Positions 39,005 through 49,442 of a DNA stretch of 64,000 nucleotides are shown here, one piece after another. The stretch's first letter is position 1. Each line of letters starts with the position of its first letter. A model generated the notes under the pieces. That model had not been told where the DNA came from and ran no database searches. It worked only from the letters and a program-made list of their open reading frames with translations. The translations under genes and the position numbers were made by a program. The stretch is taken from assembly GCF_046630445.1 (NCBI RefSeq), contig NC_092338.1, positions 153,188,501 through 153,252,500 on the forward strand. The letters run 5' to 3'. Source of the DNA: Rutidosis leptorrhynchoides (Eukaryota; Streptophyta; Magnoliopsida; Asterales; Asteraceae).

Positions 39005-39475
39005 TGGCATTAGATGCATTCCTCTAGCGTACTGTATGTCATAATTAGAGTTATGCACTGTGTTCAATACCTAACATTAAATGCACTTATTTAGCGCATT
39101 GTATGTCATAATTAGAGTTCTGCACTGTGCGCAATAGCTAGCATTAAATGCACTTCTTTAGTGCACTGTATGTCATAATTAGAGTTCTGCACCGTACGCA
39201 ATACCTAGCATTAAATGCATTTCTTTAGCGCAATGTATGTCATAATTAGAGTTCTGCACCATGCGCAATACCTAGCATTAAATGCACTTCTTTAACGCAT
39301 TGTATGTCATAATAAAAGTTCTACATCGTGCACAATACCTAACATTAAATGAACTTCTTTAGCGCACTGTATGTCATGATTAGAGTTCTGCACCATGTGC
39401 AATACCTAGCACTAAATGAACTTCCTTAGCGCACTGTATGTCGTAATTAGAGTTCTACATCAAGCGCAATAAATT
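39005..39475 (+). repeat. 67-bp tandem array, about seven copies, 3' UTR of element E
   Basis: The words CATTAAATGCACTTCTTTAG and GTATGTCATAATTAGAGTTC recur at 67-bp spacing (starts near 39009, 39074, 39141, 39209, 39276, 39343, 39410). Copies differ by several bases each. The array ends about 15 bp before the polypurine tract. Confidence 0.92.
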
Positions 39476-39488
39476 GCGCGCAATCTAG

Positions 39489-39500
39489 AACTGGGGGGAC
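39489..39500 (+). other. Polypurine tract of element E
   Basis: AACTGGGGGGAC, four bases before the LTR start TGATGCGC at 39505. Confidence 0.75.
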
Positions 39501-39504
39501 TTAA

Positions 39505-40275
39505 TGATGCGCATAGCTGCACATCTATTTGCGCAATATCAGATTAGAGCGCATCGCCCTATATAATTGCGTAGGATCATATCCATACGCTAGCTACGTG
39601 CCATCTCATCACGCTTTGATAATATGCCCACAAATGTTGGTCGCACATTTTAAACATGGCGCCATATTTAGGGCACGAATAAGGCTCGAAATGTACTATG
39701 GCAACACTAAAGAAGAAAAGACACCTATGGCATCACGATACGATCCTGACATCGCAGGACAGCCAGAAAAGGACAGCAGGGTATAAGGGAGACATCACTA
39801 AGATAATGGTATTACTTTTACGGCTTTTTGGAATAAAAGGACAAAGATAATACAACATGGCACCAACATATCCTTTTTCCTCTTATGTGGCACTAAGGGA
39901 CAAAAGCTCACGAGTATAAATAGGAGTAACATGAACAAAGAACACACAACTCTGGAATTACATTCCATTTTACAAACAAAACACTCTCGATCATACTCCA
40001 ACTAACCCGCACAACCCGAACAACTCTCTCAAACACTCAGCAATTTTAGGTAGCGCACACGACGTAAATCCTAACATCGCCATTGGGCCATCAACTCCGG
40101 TTAACCCGGATGATGGTGGGTTACATTTAACCACCCTTTCTGAGATCATCATCTCGTAAGAGGGTTATTCACAGTACTCCGTATCGGAAAGTTAAACTCA
40201 AAAATCCCTTAACCCCCCCCCCTCTTTGTTGATCTCGCATGAACCGAACCCGTTGGAACATTTTATGCTTGATCA
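39505..40275 (+). repeat. 3' LTR of element E
   Basis: Starts TGATGCGCATAG, ends TGCTTGATCA; 771 bp, no gene. A TATA box (AGTATAAATAG) lies at 39913-39923, the right place for an LTR promoter. The partner LTR is outside the window, so age cannot be estimated. Confidence 0.7.
39913..39923 (+). promoter_or_regulatory. TATA box of element E LTR
   Basis: AGTATAAATAG in the middle of the LTR, on the element's strand. Confidence 0.6.
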
Positions 40276-40818
40276 GGGTGCAAGCGGTGAAATGAAATGA
40301 AAAAAAAGCAAAAGAGATCGGAGTATAAAGGAGGTATTTTTTTGGAATAAAACTCAGATAAGTGCTAAATAGTGGGACATATTCGTTGGATTAAAAGTCA
40401 AGTAGTTAAAGTGTGGTAGTTATTGGAAGTTATTAGTTATTAAAAGTCATAACCATTTGAAAAATCACACCCCTCTGGTAAAGTTACAACCGTAGGTTAT
40501 TAGGTCACATACAATGGTGCAACATTTTAACACTACTTTTATATCCACATCCGCACAAACACTTTAACATTTCTTTCACTAAACCCTCACAATCATAAAC
40601 TTCACCACCACACTTTAACCATTTTTAATTATTATTTAAAACTTCAAATATAAATATAAATAACATTTATAAACTAAAAAAATACGGATTAGAGAAAAAA
40701 TAATAAAAAAACCGATTACATTAATTAATAAAAATACGCTTACATTAATATTAAAATTAAACTATGAGTACATAAAAAGAACGAGTACATAAGAAAAAAC
40801 GAGTACATAAACAAAATA

Positions 40819-41073
40819 CTCCATCCGTCCCAAAATAAATGTCTTGTTTGACTTTTGTAAGTCAGTCTTTTATGTTTTGACTTCAAAATTTTATGGTTTT
40901 TGCTATATAATTTTTGATGACAATTATATGAATAGATTGATTTTCTATTAGTGTTTTTATTGATATAACTTTCATCAATTATTTTATGACACGAAGAAAG
41001 ATATTCAAAGTCAAAGTTTACGAAAAAAGAGTCAAAAAGTCAAATCAGAACATTTATTTTGGGACGGAGGGAG
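40819..41073. mobile_element. Stowaway MITE
   Basis: 255 bp with terminal inverted repeats CTCCATCCGTCCCAAAATAA / TTATTTTGGGACGGAGGGAG and TA on both sides. These are the standard Tc1/mariner-related Stowaway ends. No coding capacity. Inserted in the Harbinger-like element. Confidence 0.93.
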
Positions 41074-41133
41074 TACTAGTAAATAAATTAAATACCGATT
41101 AATCGGTATAATAATCATCCTCACTACGATCAG

Positions 41134-41450
41134 TTACGTGAGGAAGATCGTCCCAAATATTTTTCGTAACAACACGACATTTTTCGAGTTGATTATTGCG
41201 GTTTCGAGTAGCCACGCCCAAGTATCGTTATCCTCGAGCCACTCGAAGAACTTCTTTTCGTCATTTGAGTATGCAAAATGCGAAACTTCATCACAATTAG
41301 CGGTTCGCCTTAAATAATCAAACAAATCGCTAACGTAAAGGCCGGTAACCACCACATCTAAGGTATCGACCCTTCGTCGTATCGGTCCATGTCATCGAAA
41401 AATAACACGCCGCCGTGAACCTCGAACGTAACCGTGTTTGTGATAACCAT
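41134..41450 (-). other. Unrecognised coding-like fragment inside the Harbinger-like element
   Basis: Two minus-strand frames look protein-like: MVITNTVTFEVHGGVLFFDD (start 41450), then, in a shifted frame, VVVTGLYVSDLFDYLRRTAN and FFEWLEDNDTWAWLLETAI down to 41134. Charged and hydrophobic spacing suggests former coding sequence. I do not recognise the family; it is not an obvious transposase. It may be a captured host fragment or the element's second ORF. Confidence 0.3.
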
Positions 41451-41532
41451 TTTTTTGTAAATATTGATAGTGAAAAATGTATGTGTGAGATAATTTGAGA
41501 GTGAAATGGTATGATTTTAATTAAGTAATGGG

Positions 41533-41608
<76 letters not shown>
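41533..41608. repeat. (GT)n(AT)n compound microsatellite
   Basis: About 25 bp of GT followed by about 50 bp of AT, no interruption. Confidence 0.95.
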
Positions 41609-41613
<5 letters not shown>

Positions 41614-41846
41614 GGGTTGGAAAAAAGAAAAAGAAAAAAAAACTAGCCATTTAAATTAAAAAAGTGGGGCCCACTAATCCAGCCTTTAGGCTCGTTGTAG
41701 GGTCCACTGGCGAGCCATTTAACGGTTTGCTGGTGGTGGCTGTTAACGAGTGGTGGTCGGTGGCGGTGGTGGCTAACGAATTATTGCATTCGGCCTTAGT
41801 GTGAAAAGTCACAATAGTTAACATACGACTATTATACTATTATATA

Positions 41847-42098
41847 CTCCTTCTGTCCCATATTAATAGTCCACAGACAAAAAAAACACACAGTTTAAGG
41901 AAATTTCATAAAAGTACTACACTTTCTGTTTACTTTCTAGTTTTACTCTTATATTTTCTTTCTCCTTTAATCCCATCCGCATACATTAAGGACACAATAG
42001 AACTTAATCTTCTTATTCTTTTCCATTTATGGAAGTGGACTATTAATTTAGGACATCCCAAAATAAAATACTGAACTATTAATATGGGACGAAGGGAA
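41847..42098. mobile_element. Stowaway-like MITE
   Basis: 252 bp; ends CTCCTTCTGTCCCATATTAA and TTAATATGGGACGAAGGGAA are inverted repeats, with TA on both sides. No coding capacity. A different subfamily from 40819-41073 (TATTAATAGTCCA inner ends). Confidence 0.85.
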
Positions 42099-42372
42099 TA
42101 TACAAGTGTATAGAAGCTAATGTATGTGTGCGGTGTTATGTAATTGTATTAATAAACAAGAATGTTAAATTAACTATGATATGATAGATTTCAGATCGCG
42201 CGTTGCGACAGTTGCATTTGAATATAAGTTGTTTCGTACGTGTTTGTAGTATCATATAATATTTATGTATAAAATGACTACTATGTTTACGCAACTAATA
42301 TTATCCGAAAAATTCTACAAAATAGTTATATGTACACTTTCTAGTTTATCTTCTACTACTTATTACATACAT

Positions 42373-43004
42373 ACTTAATGTTGTACATTTTCAATTTTTG
42401 ATGTAGAACTCTTTTTACCGATTATTTATCTTCTTTATTTCTACCAAAACCAAATACCGACACCATGATGCAAAATAGTATTTTATCTAACTCTATCTAA
42501 GGAAAACAAATATATCTAATGGGTTGTGTGTTGTGATAGAACATTTTCATGCCTTTTCTGAAACTAATGTTAGGTGAAAACTGAGAAAGAAATTGCAAAA
42601 AAAAGGGACCCAGGTCTTTTCACTTACCAACTCATGAACTTATCACATGTTCCAATCCATGCATATATATATATATATATATATATAATAAACAAAACCA
42701 CGTAATCATATCAAGTGCATGGATTACGTGGTCATAAGATATATTTGTTGGTAAGTGAAAAAGACCTGGGTCCCTTTTTTCACAATTTCTTTCTCAGTTT
42801 TCACCTAACATTAGTTTCAGAAAAGGCATGAAAATGTTCTATCACAGCGCACAACCCATTAGATATATTTGTTTTCCTTAGATAGAGTTAAGATAAAATA
42901 CTATAATGCATCATGGTGTCGGTATTTAGTTTTGGTAGAAATAAAGAAGATAAATAATCGGCAAAAAGAGTGCTACATCAAAAATTGAAAATGTACAACA
43001 TTAA

Positions 43005-43006
<2 letters not shown>
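42373..43006. repeat. Large inverted repeat (hairpin), arms about 260 bp
   Basis: Left arm 42373-42631 pairs with right arm 42747-43006 at about 95% by eye, with a loop of about 115 bp. The loop contains a second small hairpin (CCACGTAATC / GATTACGTGG, 42697-42731) and an AT run (42662-42688). Outer ends read ACTTAATGTTGTAC. No coding frame. It could be a foldback or MULE-type MITE; a target duplication cannot be read because the right edge runs into a GT repeat. Confidence 0.9.

Positions 43007-43084
<78 letters not shown>
43005..43084. repeat. (GT)n(AT)n compound microsatellite
   Basis: GT run followed by AT run, starting at the right edge of the hairpin; same composition as 41533-41608. 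Confidence 0.95.
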
Positions 43085-43088
<4 letters not shown>

Positions 43089-43559
43089 CATATATAGCCA
43101 CCAACTCGGTGCAGGTCACGTGACCTACAGCGCGGCCTCCGCTTTTTGAGGCTTCCTCCTCTCGGTGATGTGGGTGAGAAATCCAAATTAGAAAAGCTCA
43201 GCAAGCCAATGGCTCAACGCTTTACACCACCCTCCTTCGGCGCAAACACCATTGTTGTGTTGCGCTATACAAGTTCTCAGACGAGGTTTCTGAATAGAAC
43301 CCCGTGATAGGCTCTTTTACATATAGGGTTTGGCGTTCTTATGGCAGTTTTTGCGAACATCTCTTCTCTTCTCTTAGTGTGCACATTTTACTTATGCCTT
43401 AGGCACATCTATCTTTCTTAGTTTCACGTTGACCTAATGAATTGAATATGAATAAAAGTCAGTCTTTTAGTAAGCGTATATAAACATTTGTTTAGTTTAT
43501 AAGCAATTCTTTAGTGGTCTTCCTCTCTCTCTTACTTGTTTCTTTACATTTTCGGTGAA
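43085..43559 (+). other. Unassigned stretch with one open frame
   Basis: A GC-richer stretch (43110-43310) has an open plus-strand frame of about 60 codons (PPLGDVGEKSKLEKLSKPM and FTPPSFGANTIVVLRYTSS) ending at a TGA near 43308. No start codon context, no recognised family. The remaining bases are AT-rich. Confidence 0.3.
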
Positions 43560-44360
43560 TTATAACCTCACCTGTACCACCAATACACCAATAACCATAA
43601 CATACCAACCATCTACTACTTTGGTTCCTGCTTCTGCTAATCCAGAACCTCCTTTTACTGATGCATCAACCTATGTTCCCTCCTTATCGGCCAGTGTGAC
43701 CATCTCTACTACGACAACCCACAATCAACACCCCATGCTCACCATTTCCAAATCGGAATATATAAACCCATCTCTCATTTAAACTTAAACATTAAAACCT
43801 CGCCTTATATTTTTAAACCTGACATCCAAATCCTTGTCGAGCATAGCTTGAAACATGCAATGCTTGATGAATACAATGGTTTAATAAAAAATGGTAATTA
43901 GGCTACAGTTCCTAGACATTTAGGTGTTAATATTGTAACATCTATATCGCTTTTAAACGTAAGTTACACTCTATAGCACTTTAGACATGTACAAGTCTCG
44001 GTTGGTGGGTAATGGCAAAATTCAATGATATGGTATTGATTGTGGTGAGACTTTAGTTTGGCGGTAAAACCAGGTACTATTAAAAGTTGTCCTTAGCATA
44101 TCTGTTTCTTGACACTGGCTTATTCATAAACTGGATGTCAAGAACGCTTTCTTGCATGGTAATCTAACATAGAAGCTGTATATATGCACCAATCTCTAGG
44201 TTTTCATGATTCTCATAACCCTGATTATGTTTGTCATCTTTGCAACTCGCTATCTTTGCAAATCGCTATATGGACTCAAAAAGGCTCCATGAGCTTGGTT
44301 TCATTGGTTTCATTGGTCTTATTGGTTTCTTCTATTAAATAGTGGCAAAATTTTTGGATA
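43560..44360 (+). mobile_element. Ty1/copia fossil fragment (RT region)
   Basis: Translated piecewise, the stretch shows the end of the integrase-RT linker (near 43730) and copia RT words: LDVKNAFLHGNL near 44125 and YGLKKAPWAW near 44275. It is a fragment with many breaks and no recognisable LTRs. Much older than element G. The RT wording is closest to Ale/Retrofit-type copia, but that is uncertain. Confidence 0.7.
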
Positions 44361-45786
44361 ATCGGTTTAAAAGTGTGCTCGTTAAGCTAGTGGGAGTCGG
44401 GTGATCATATGCGTAAGTTACACATATGAAGATATGAATTTCGCATCCTACTTGCACTGCTGAAGATATGGCTAAAGTCAGATACGAACATAAGCAACTT
44501 TTATAAATAGAGGGTGAGGTTCATCATTTTAAGGGTTGCTGGATTAGAGAGATTACAACTGAAGTCATGTTATCCTGCTAATCTTGATAGATGTAAGCTA
44601 AAGTAGATTGTGAATGAGAACGTATCATTGGAACATGGATCATTTGAGTATCTAGGTATGCTCAATGATCGGACCTGGCAACTGATGATCTCTACCAGTT
44701 TAACCGTTGTAGGGACCTTCAACCGGCAAAAGAACCACCACCTCATTGCACTCAAGCCGAAGTTCACGTTACAAGTGAATGTTGGCTTGATCATCGGGCA
44801 AAGTGCCTTCATTATTGGGAGGTTTTGATTATGTGAATAAATAAATTCGTATATCTAAAATATTTATCTAATATTATTTTGAGTTTTCATTTCTTTTAAT
44901 TATCGACGGATAGTAACTCAACATCAATTAGGAAGTCAAATTTTACTTCAAACTATGTAGCAAAACGACAAATAACAATCAAAAGTACCTCAAAACAAAT
45001 GTGACTAAATAATTGAAGATTACACATATACACTTACATTGGTAAAATATTTTGTGTAATTAACTAAGATTACACTTGTTTGTGTTTGCATTTTCTATAA
45101 AAAAAAATTATTTGTTAAAAATACTTTGATAATTTCATTTCATAATTGAGAATATTTTGAACAATTTATTAAATATCCAATAATTATCCATTAACCTGCA
45201 GAATACAGCGAATATGAATATAGACGGATGAACTTGAATTAAATGAATATAAATATAAATAAATAAATTTAAATGTATATAAATGTGAATATAGGATTAT
45301 CCCATCTATATCTCATCCATTACTTGAGTTGATTTTTTTTTTGGCTTGGATTGTTGACAAAAATAATATATATTAATTTAGTCAAAAACATTTGTAATCT
45401 CATATATCTTATTAAACTTTCACACTAATTTAAATTTGAACTTATAGCACAATTGGTAACAAAACTTACCTACTGGTATGTAGGGATGACAATGATCATC
45501 GGATTCAGTGGATATTCATTCGATCCACCCGCTTTATAATGGATATGAATGAACCTAAATGGATATGAATATGAATATGGATGAATCTAAATAGATATGG
45601 ATATGAATATGGATATGGATATGGACATTAATGAAAAGTTTCATTTATGGATATATCCACTAAAATCCGAAATACATGTACAAATATATAAATATAGATA
45701 TATGTTTACATATTTAATATTAAAAATGCATTTACCGTTATATTTACATTTTTTTCAATCTTATAATGAAATAACTATGATATATT

Positions 45787-45876
<90 letters not shown>

Positions 45877-47057
45877 CAAAATAAATGTACAAATTACGTA
45901 TTTAATTTTTCATAATTTATGTTTAATAGTAAATTCAACAATTTGTGTTATATCTTCGACAAAGATTATACATTCTTGTGAATACATTTTAATTATGTCA
46001 TGTTATATTTATTTTTGTTTTCATCGCATATTAGGAAATATGATACCATTTTTTTAATATCTAATGGATATCAATTAACCCGCTTAATTCAACGGATATA
46101 GATATGAATGTATGAACGAACTGAAATTAAATGGGTGTATATGGATGAACAAAAACTAATTATTTAGTGACTGATCGGCGTTTAACTTTCAGAGATAGTG
46201 AGTTAAAATTAAGAACAGCAATAAAGTTCTAAAATCTATATAGTCATATAAAGCTTTAAAATGATAATGTCATAATTAAGCTAATTACCCTTTAATTTTC
46301 ATAAATGATGATATCATAATTATTTATTAATTTAATTAAAAAAATAATACCAAATCTTTTATAAAAGAAAATACCAATCTCTCCTAAATTGTAATTTTAA
46401 TTTTCTAAAAAAATTTAAAAGACATTTATTATCACTAATTATTATTATTATTATTAAAAATATAAATACTCAACTTTGAGCTAACTTTATTATTATTATT
46501 ATTTACTTTTAATATAATATTTGTAATTATAATTATTATATCATTAATATTCAAATATAGATTCTTTTTGCGAAATTAATTACGTTACATACTTATGCAA
46601 AAATACATGTCCGTATATATTTGTAAAAACAATGACAAGTTTCTTAGTCAAACGGGTCATTATAATAAATGACTTTAGCATTTACATTCACTTAATACCT
46701 AAAACATGTCATTAAATTGTTTCGTTTAAACAAACCCGTAATTTAACGGGTCATTTCAAAAAGAGAGAAATCTGGACTTCTCTAATATTCATTCAACCAG
46801 ATTACGCAATACGATCCTATATACATTAAATATCAAATACTATATATTATTAATGATAAATAAAGCGTTCTAATTGTAATGTTCATACCCACTGTTTGCA
46901 CAATACACACCCATAAAAAGCTTCCAGAAACTATGTATCAATTATCAAACATTAAAACGGTAACTACAAATTGCAAATGCACACATAACTTGAAGACCAC
47001 AGTGTACGCACATATGATTTGAAGAGCAGTTTCCGATCCTTTGAATACCAATCAACT
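44361..47057. other. AT-rich intergenic stretch
   Basis: No gene seen on either strand. It holds GGATATGAATATGAATATGG-type short repeats at 45535-45640, with weaker versions near 45215-45290 and 46075-46150. There is an (AT)n run at 45793-45875. The last 200 bp are probably the 3' UTR of the ankyrin gene that ends at 47058; no clear AATAAA was fixed. Confidence 0.5.
45793..45875. repeat. (AT)n microsatellite
   Basis: About 80 bp uninterrupted AT run. Confidence 0.95.
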
Positions 47058-47708
47058 TCACTTGTGAAAAAGCAAGCGTATGTTATTCGGATTAAATTTT
47101 CTGACAGCACTTTTCCTTTGGTAGCCAAAGACAGATACATGTGTTGACCAGAAAAGATCTACTATGAGTGGGAATTGTAGAGCCACGAAGGAAACAATCG
47201 GGATGATAGCTAAGACACATATGGGAGCAATCATCCATAACTTTTGTTGACAAAATACAAGGAACAAGGTTGCGCTGAAGGCTACCATCATGGCAATTGT
47301 TGAGAGCAACAAGGAGACAATTCCAATAAGCATCCGGTTTGGCAAACTTACAAGAAAGTCAATCTCGTCAAAACGTGCGGTCAGTATGGATAAGAACACT
47401 AGTAATGCGGTACTTGATGCAAATAGTGATATCGCATCTGACACAGCAAAGAGAATGAAGGCAGTGTTGTTAGAAAACAAAGGAATCCCTTCTTTATCAT
47501 CGTTTCCGCCGGGTACAGTTATTGCTGCTGCAAATACGATTGTGGTAATTAATGCAGCGGTGATGCTGCATGATTCCGCTGTGGTTCTCATCCATTTTTC
47601 TCCTTCGCTCAACAACTTTTCATGTTCCCTTGTGAAAATCATATCAGGCGTCTCCTTTTTAATGTTCTCCCGAGTAATGTATGTAGGGAAGACGTGTTTC
47701 TTCACCTC
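47058..47708 (-). CDS. Ankyrin gene exon 7: PGG domain
   Basis: Starts after acceptor GTTAG and reads EVKKHVFPTYIT, then the PGG-domain entry FTREHEKLLSEGEKWMRTTA. Four hydrophobic segments follow: ITAALITTIVFAAAITVPGG, AFILFAVSDAISLFASSTAL, a segment around LIGIVSLLLSTIAMMVAFSA and one around IAPICVLAIIPIVSF. The end is FNPNNIRLLFHK and TGA at 47058. The PGG triplet itself is present. Length and order are normal for the family. Confidence 0.92.
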   Translation of the reverse strand, partial: EVKKHVFPTYITRENIKKETPDMIFTREHEKLLSEGEKWMRTTAESCSITAALITTIVFAAAITVPGGNDDKEGIPLFSNNTAFILFAVSDAISLFASSTALLVFLSILTARFDEIDFLVSLPNRMLIGIVSLLLSTIAMMVAFSATLFLVFCQQKLWMIAPICVLAIIPIVSFVALQFPLIVDLFWSTHVSVFGYQRKSAVRKFNPNNIRLLFHK

Positions 47709-47794
47709 CTAACGAATTAATGTCTAATGTTAACTTATTATATTATAGTTGTTGATGATACATGAATCATATATAACATCTATAAAATTAATAC

Positions 47795-48231
47795 CTCACG
47801 CCATTGAAGTTCTCGTTGCAGTTGTAATGCTGCACCCCTTCTTCGCCGGAGTTCACGTAATGGAGCTAACCTTCCCGCCAAGTGCACGATATTGTTCTTA
47901 GAAGAATCTAGAATTGTTCTATACCGATTCTTACGTTCCCCAATCTCATAGATAAGGTTGTAGACTTTTTCCGAACGGTGAATAATCGACAACTGAATAA
48001 TGTCGTACCCACTTTCATCTGTGCTCTGAATTGCAATAGGTGATCCAAGTAAAATCTCATCAACAACTTTATAAGCATTTTGAGATGCAGCCTCAAGAAT
48101 TGGTCTGGTATAATGGGGATGACCAGTTTCAGTGAGCTTCAACTTGTCTATTTCATCACATACCATTTCCAGGATCTTTATTGCTTCTTCCCATTCCTTT
48201 TTCTTCTTCTCAATATGCTTTGTAGGTCCAC
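47795..48231 (-). CDS. Ankyrin gene exon 6: second ankyrin-like block
   Basis: Between acceptor TTTCAG and donor GAG|GTATTA. Reads GPTKHIEKKKKEWEEAIKIL, then HYTRPILEAASQNAYKVVDE, YDIIQLSIIHRSEKVYNLIY and NNIVHLAGRLAPLRELRRRR; ends ALQLQRELQWRE, the conserved lead into the PGG exon. Phase matches exons 5 and 7. Confidence 0.9.
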
Positions 48232-48317
48232 CTGAAAGTCACAAATATTAACTGTACTATTTACAACAAAGAGTTAGATTTTTGGAGTTAAATTTAAAAG
48301 TCAAATTGGCAATGTAC

Positions 48318-48428
48318 CTAATATCTTTATGCCCTTCCACAATACGTAATAAATCATGAGCAATGGTATACAAACCATCAACACGAGGATGTATATCAAT
48401 ACAAACACGGATCCAAGCAAGATTGGAA
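48318..48428 (-). CDS. Ankyrin gene exon 5: linker with hydrophobic segment
   Basis: 111 bp between TATGCAG and G|GTACAT. Encodes VPILLGSVFVLIYILVLMVC and a second hydrophobic stretch, probably one or two membrane helices that other family members also have in this linker. Phase 1 at both ends, as its neighbours need. Confidence 0.75.
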
Positions 48429-48526
48429 CTGCATAAACATCCATATGCAAGAAAAAGAGTTACTCCGACAGTACTTGAGCATTACACTTTGAGATGATAT
48501 ACAATTAATTTCAGAGTTGTGTTTAC

Positions 48527-48607
48527 CTGTCATAAACATCCCAATTAAGAGTTCAAACATAGTAAACCCATCATCGTCAAGAGCATTTGGGCAAAAAAGT
48601 AACATAG
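48527..48607 (-). CDS. Ankyrin gene exon 4, 3' part (right of the copia insertion in gene sense)
   Basis: Encodes MLLFCPNALDDDGFTMFELL and on to donor ACAG|GTAAAC. It is cut at 48608 by element G; the other part is 54247-54315. Counting one copy of GAAAG, the two parts total 150 bp and keep the phase of exons 3 and 5, so the exon was open before insertion. Confidence 0.75.
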
Positions 48608-48612
48608 GAAAG
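48608..48612 (+). other. Target site duplication of element G (left copy, GAAAG)
   Basis: GAAAG directly before the LTR at 48613 and again at 54247-54251. Confidence 0.95.
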
Positions 48613-49266
48613 TGTTAAAATACAATGCAAATTTAGAATAATATGGAATTAGTAAATGTATATGGGTAAAATATCTAGATATTAATATGTATAAGAAAAT
48701 ATCTAGATATTAGAATATGAGAGAAAAATCTAGAAATTGAAATGTAAAAGAAAAATCTAGATATTTGTAGGTTGTAGAAATATCTAGATATTTATATATC
48801 CATGGAAATATCTAGGTTCTAGAATGTTCCATGGAGTAGTATAAATATGGGAGGAGATTTCATTTGTGTTGTGTGAAGTTGTGAGAGTGAAATAAGAAGT
48901 GAGTTGTGAAGAAGAGAAGAAGAGTGTGAGTTAGCGAAAGTAGAGAAGATAAAGCTTGTAAGTAATATTGTAATTGTAATTTAATATAAGTGTTTTTGTT
49001 AAGTTTTCCGATCAAGCCTTAGTTTGTGTTTAAGTTCTTAGTGCACTTTTGTTGTTCTTATTATATGGTCGGCTCTGCCGCCTAAGTAATACATGGTCGG
49101 TTATACCGCCTGAATGATATATGGTCGACACTGTCGCCTCACTATTATTGTGCACTAAGAATTCATAAAATTAAAGGCTAACCAACGTCAAAGTGTTGGT
49201 GTAGTGAGTGTAGTATAATCTAGGTCCTCAATAGTGGGTGTGTTGGGCTCGTCGAAGCTTCCAACA
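48613..49266 (+). repeat. 5' LTR of element G
   Basis: TGTTAAAATACAATGC…CGAAGCTTCCAACA. Promoter-like AGTATAAATATGG at 48838-48850. Several ATATCTAGATAT words (palindromic) lie upstream of it, and three ATGGTCG(G/A)C words near 49063-49130. Confidence 0.93.
48838..48850 (+). promoter_or_regulatory. TATA box of element G 5' LTR
   Basis: AGTATAAATATGG, in the central part of the LTR. Confidence 0.65.
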
Positions 49267-49268
49267 AT

Positions 49269-49280
49269 TGGTATCAGAGC
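49269..49280 (+). other. Primer binding site of element G
   Basis: TGGTATCAGAGC, initiator tRNA-Met type, 2 bp after the LTR. Confidence 0.92.
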
Positions 49281-49442
49281 GGGTCGTTCGGGACCATTTC
49301 TAGTGGAGGAAATCGGTAAACGTTGGACGTTTACATCGGCTTGTTTTCACCAAGGCTCTAAGGAAGATTCTGTCGGAGCACAGTTAGGAACTGTGAAAGC
49401 TCATCGGTCAGGGACCAAGCTTATTGGACGTTGGACGTCATG

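Larger units (their letters stand above)
19225..40275 (+). mobile_element. Element E: Tat/Retand-like Ty3/gypsy fossil, host of the nested insertions
   Basis: Visible pieces are 19225-20680, 28430-29835 and 38527-40275; the rest of this span is elements F and C. The 5' part lies left of the window, beyond element D. Plus-strand parts are an aspartic protease region, an unassigned stretch, a piece of a host ABCE gene, a possible antisense spliced ORF, a 67-bp tandem array, a G-rich polypurine tract and a 771-bp 3' LTR. No reverse transcriptase or integrase is seen in the visible pieces, so this copy looks non-autonomous. The lineage call rests on the protease wording and on the 3' tandem array, a known habit of Tat-lineage elements. 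Fossil, old enough to have taken three separate insertions. Confidence 0.6.
40503..41795. mobile_element. PIF/Harbinger-like DNA transposon, non-autonomous
   Basis: Terminal inverted repeats: left GGTCACATACAATG, right (reversed) GGCCGAATGCAATA. They are flanked by TTA at 40500-40502 and 41796-41798, the 3-bp target site of this superfamily. It encloses a Stowaway MITE (40819-41073) and a (GT)n(AT)n run. No Harbinger transposase (DDE) domain is visible, so it would depend on another copy. The TIR match is imperfect, hence the moderate score. Confidence 0.6.

Noticed and set aside
39005-39475. CRISPR-like spacing of repeats
   Set aside because: Units are contiguous 67-bp tandem copies with no distinct spacers, in plant DNA.
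44610-44828. Plus-strand 72-codon frame and its reverse partner
   Set aside because: Mutually overlapping frames, no motif, next to a decayed copia fragment; likely chance.
45535-46150. GGATATGAATATGG-rich stretch as a transposon
   Set aside because: No inverted ends or target duplication were found; left as short repeats.
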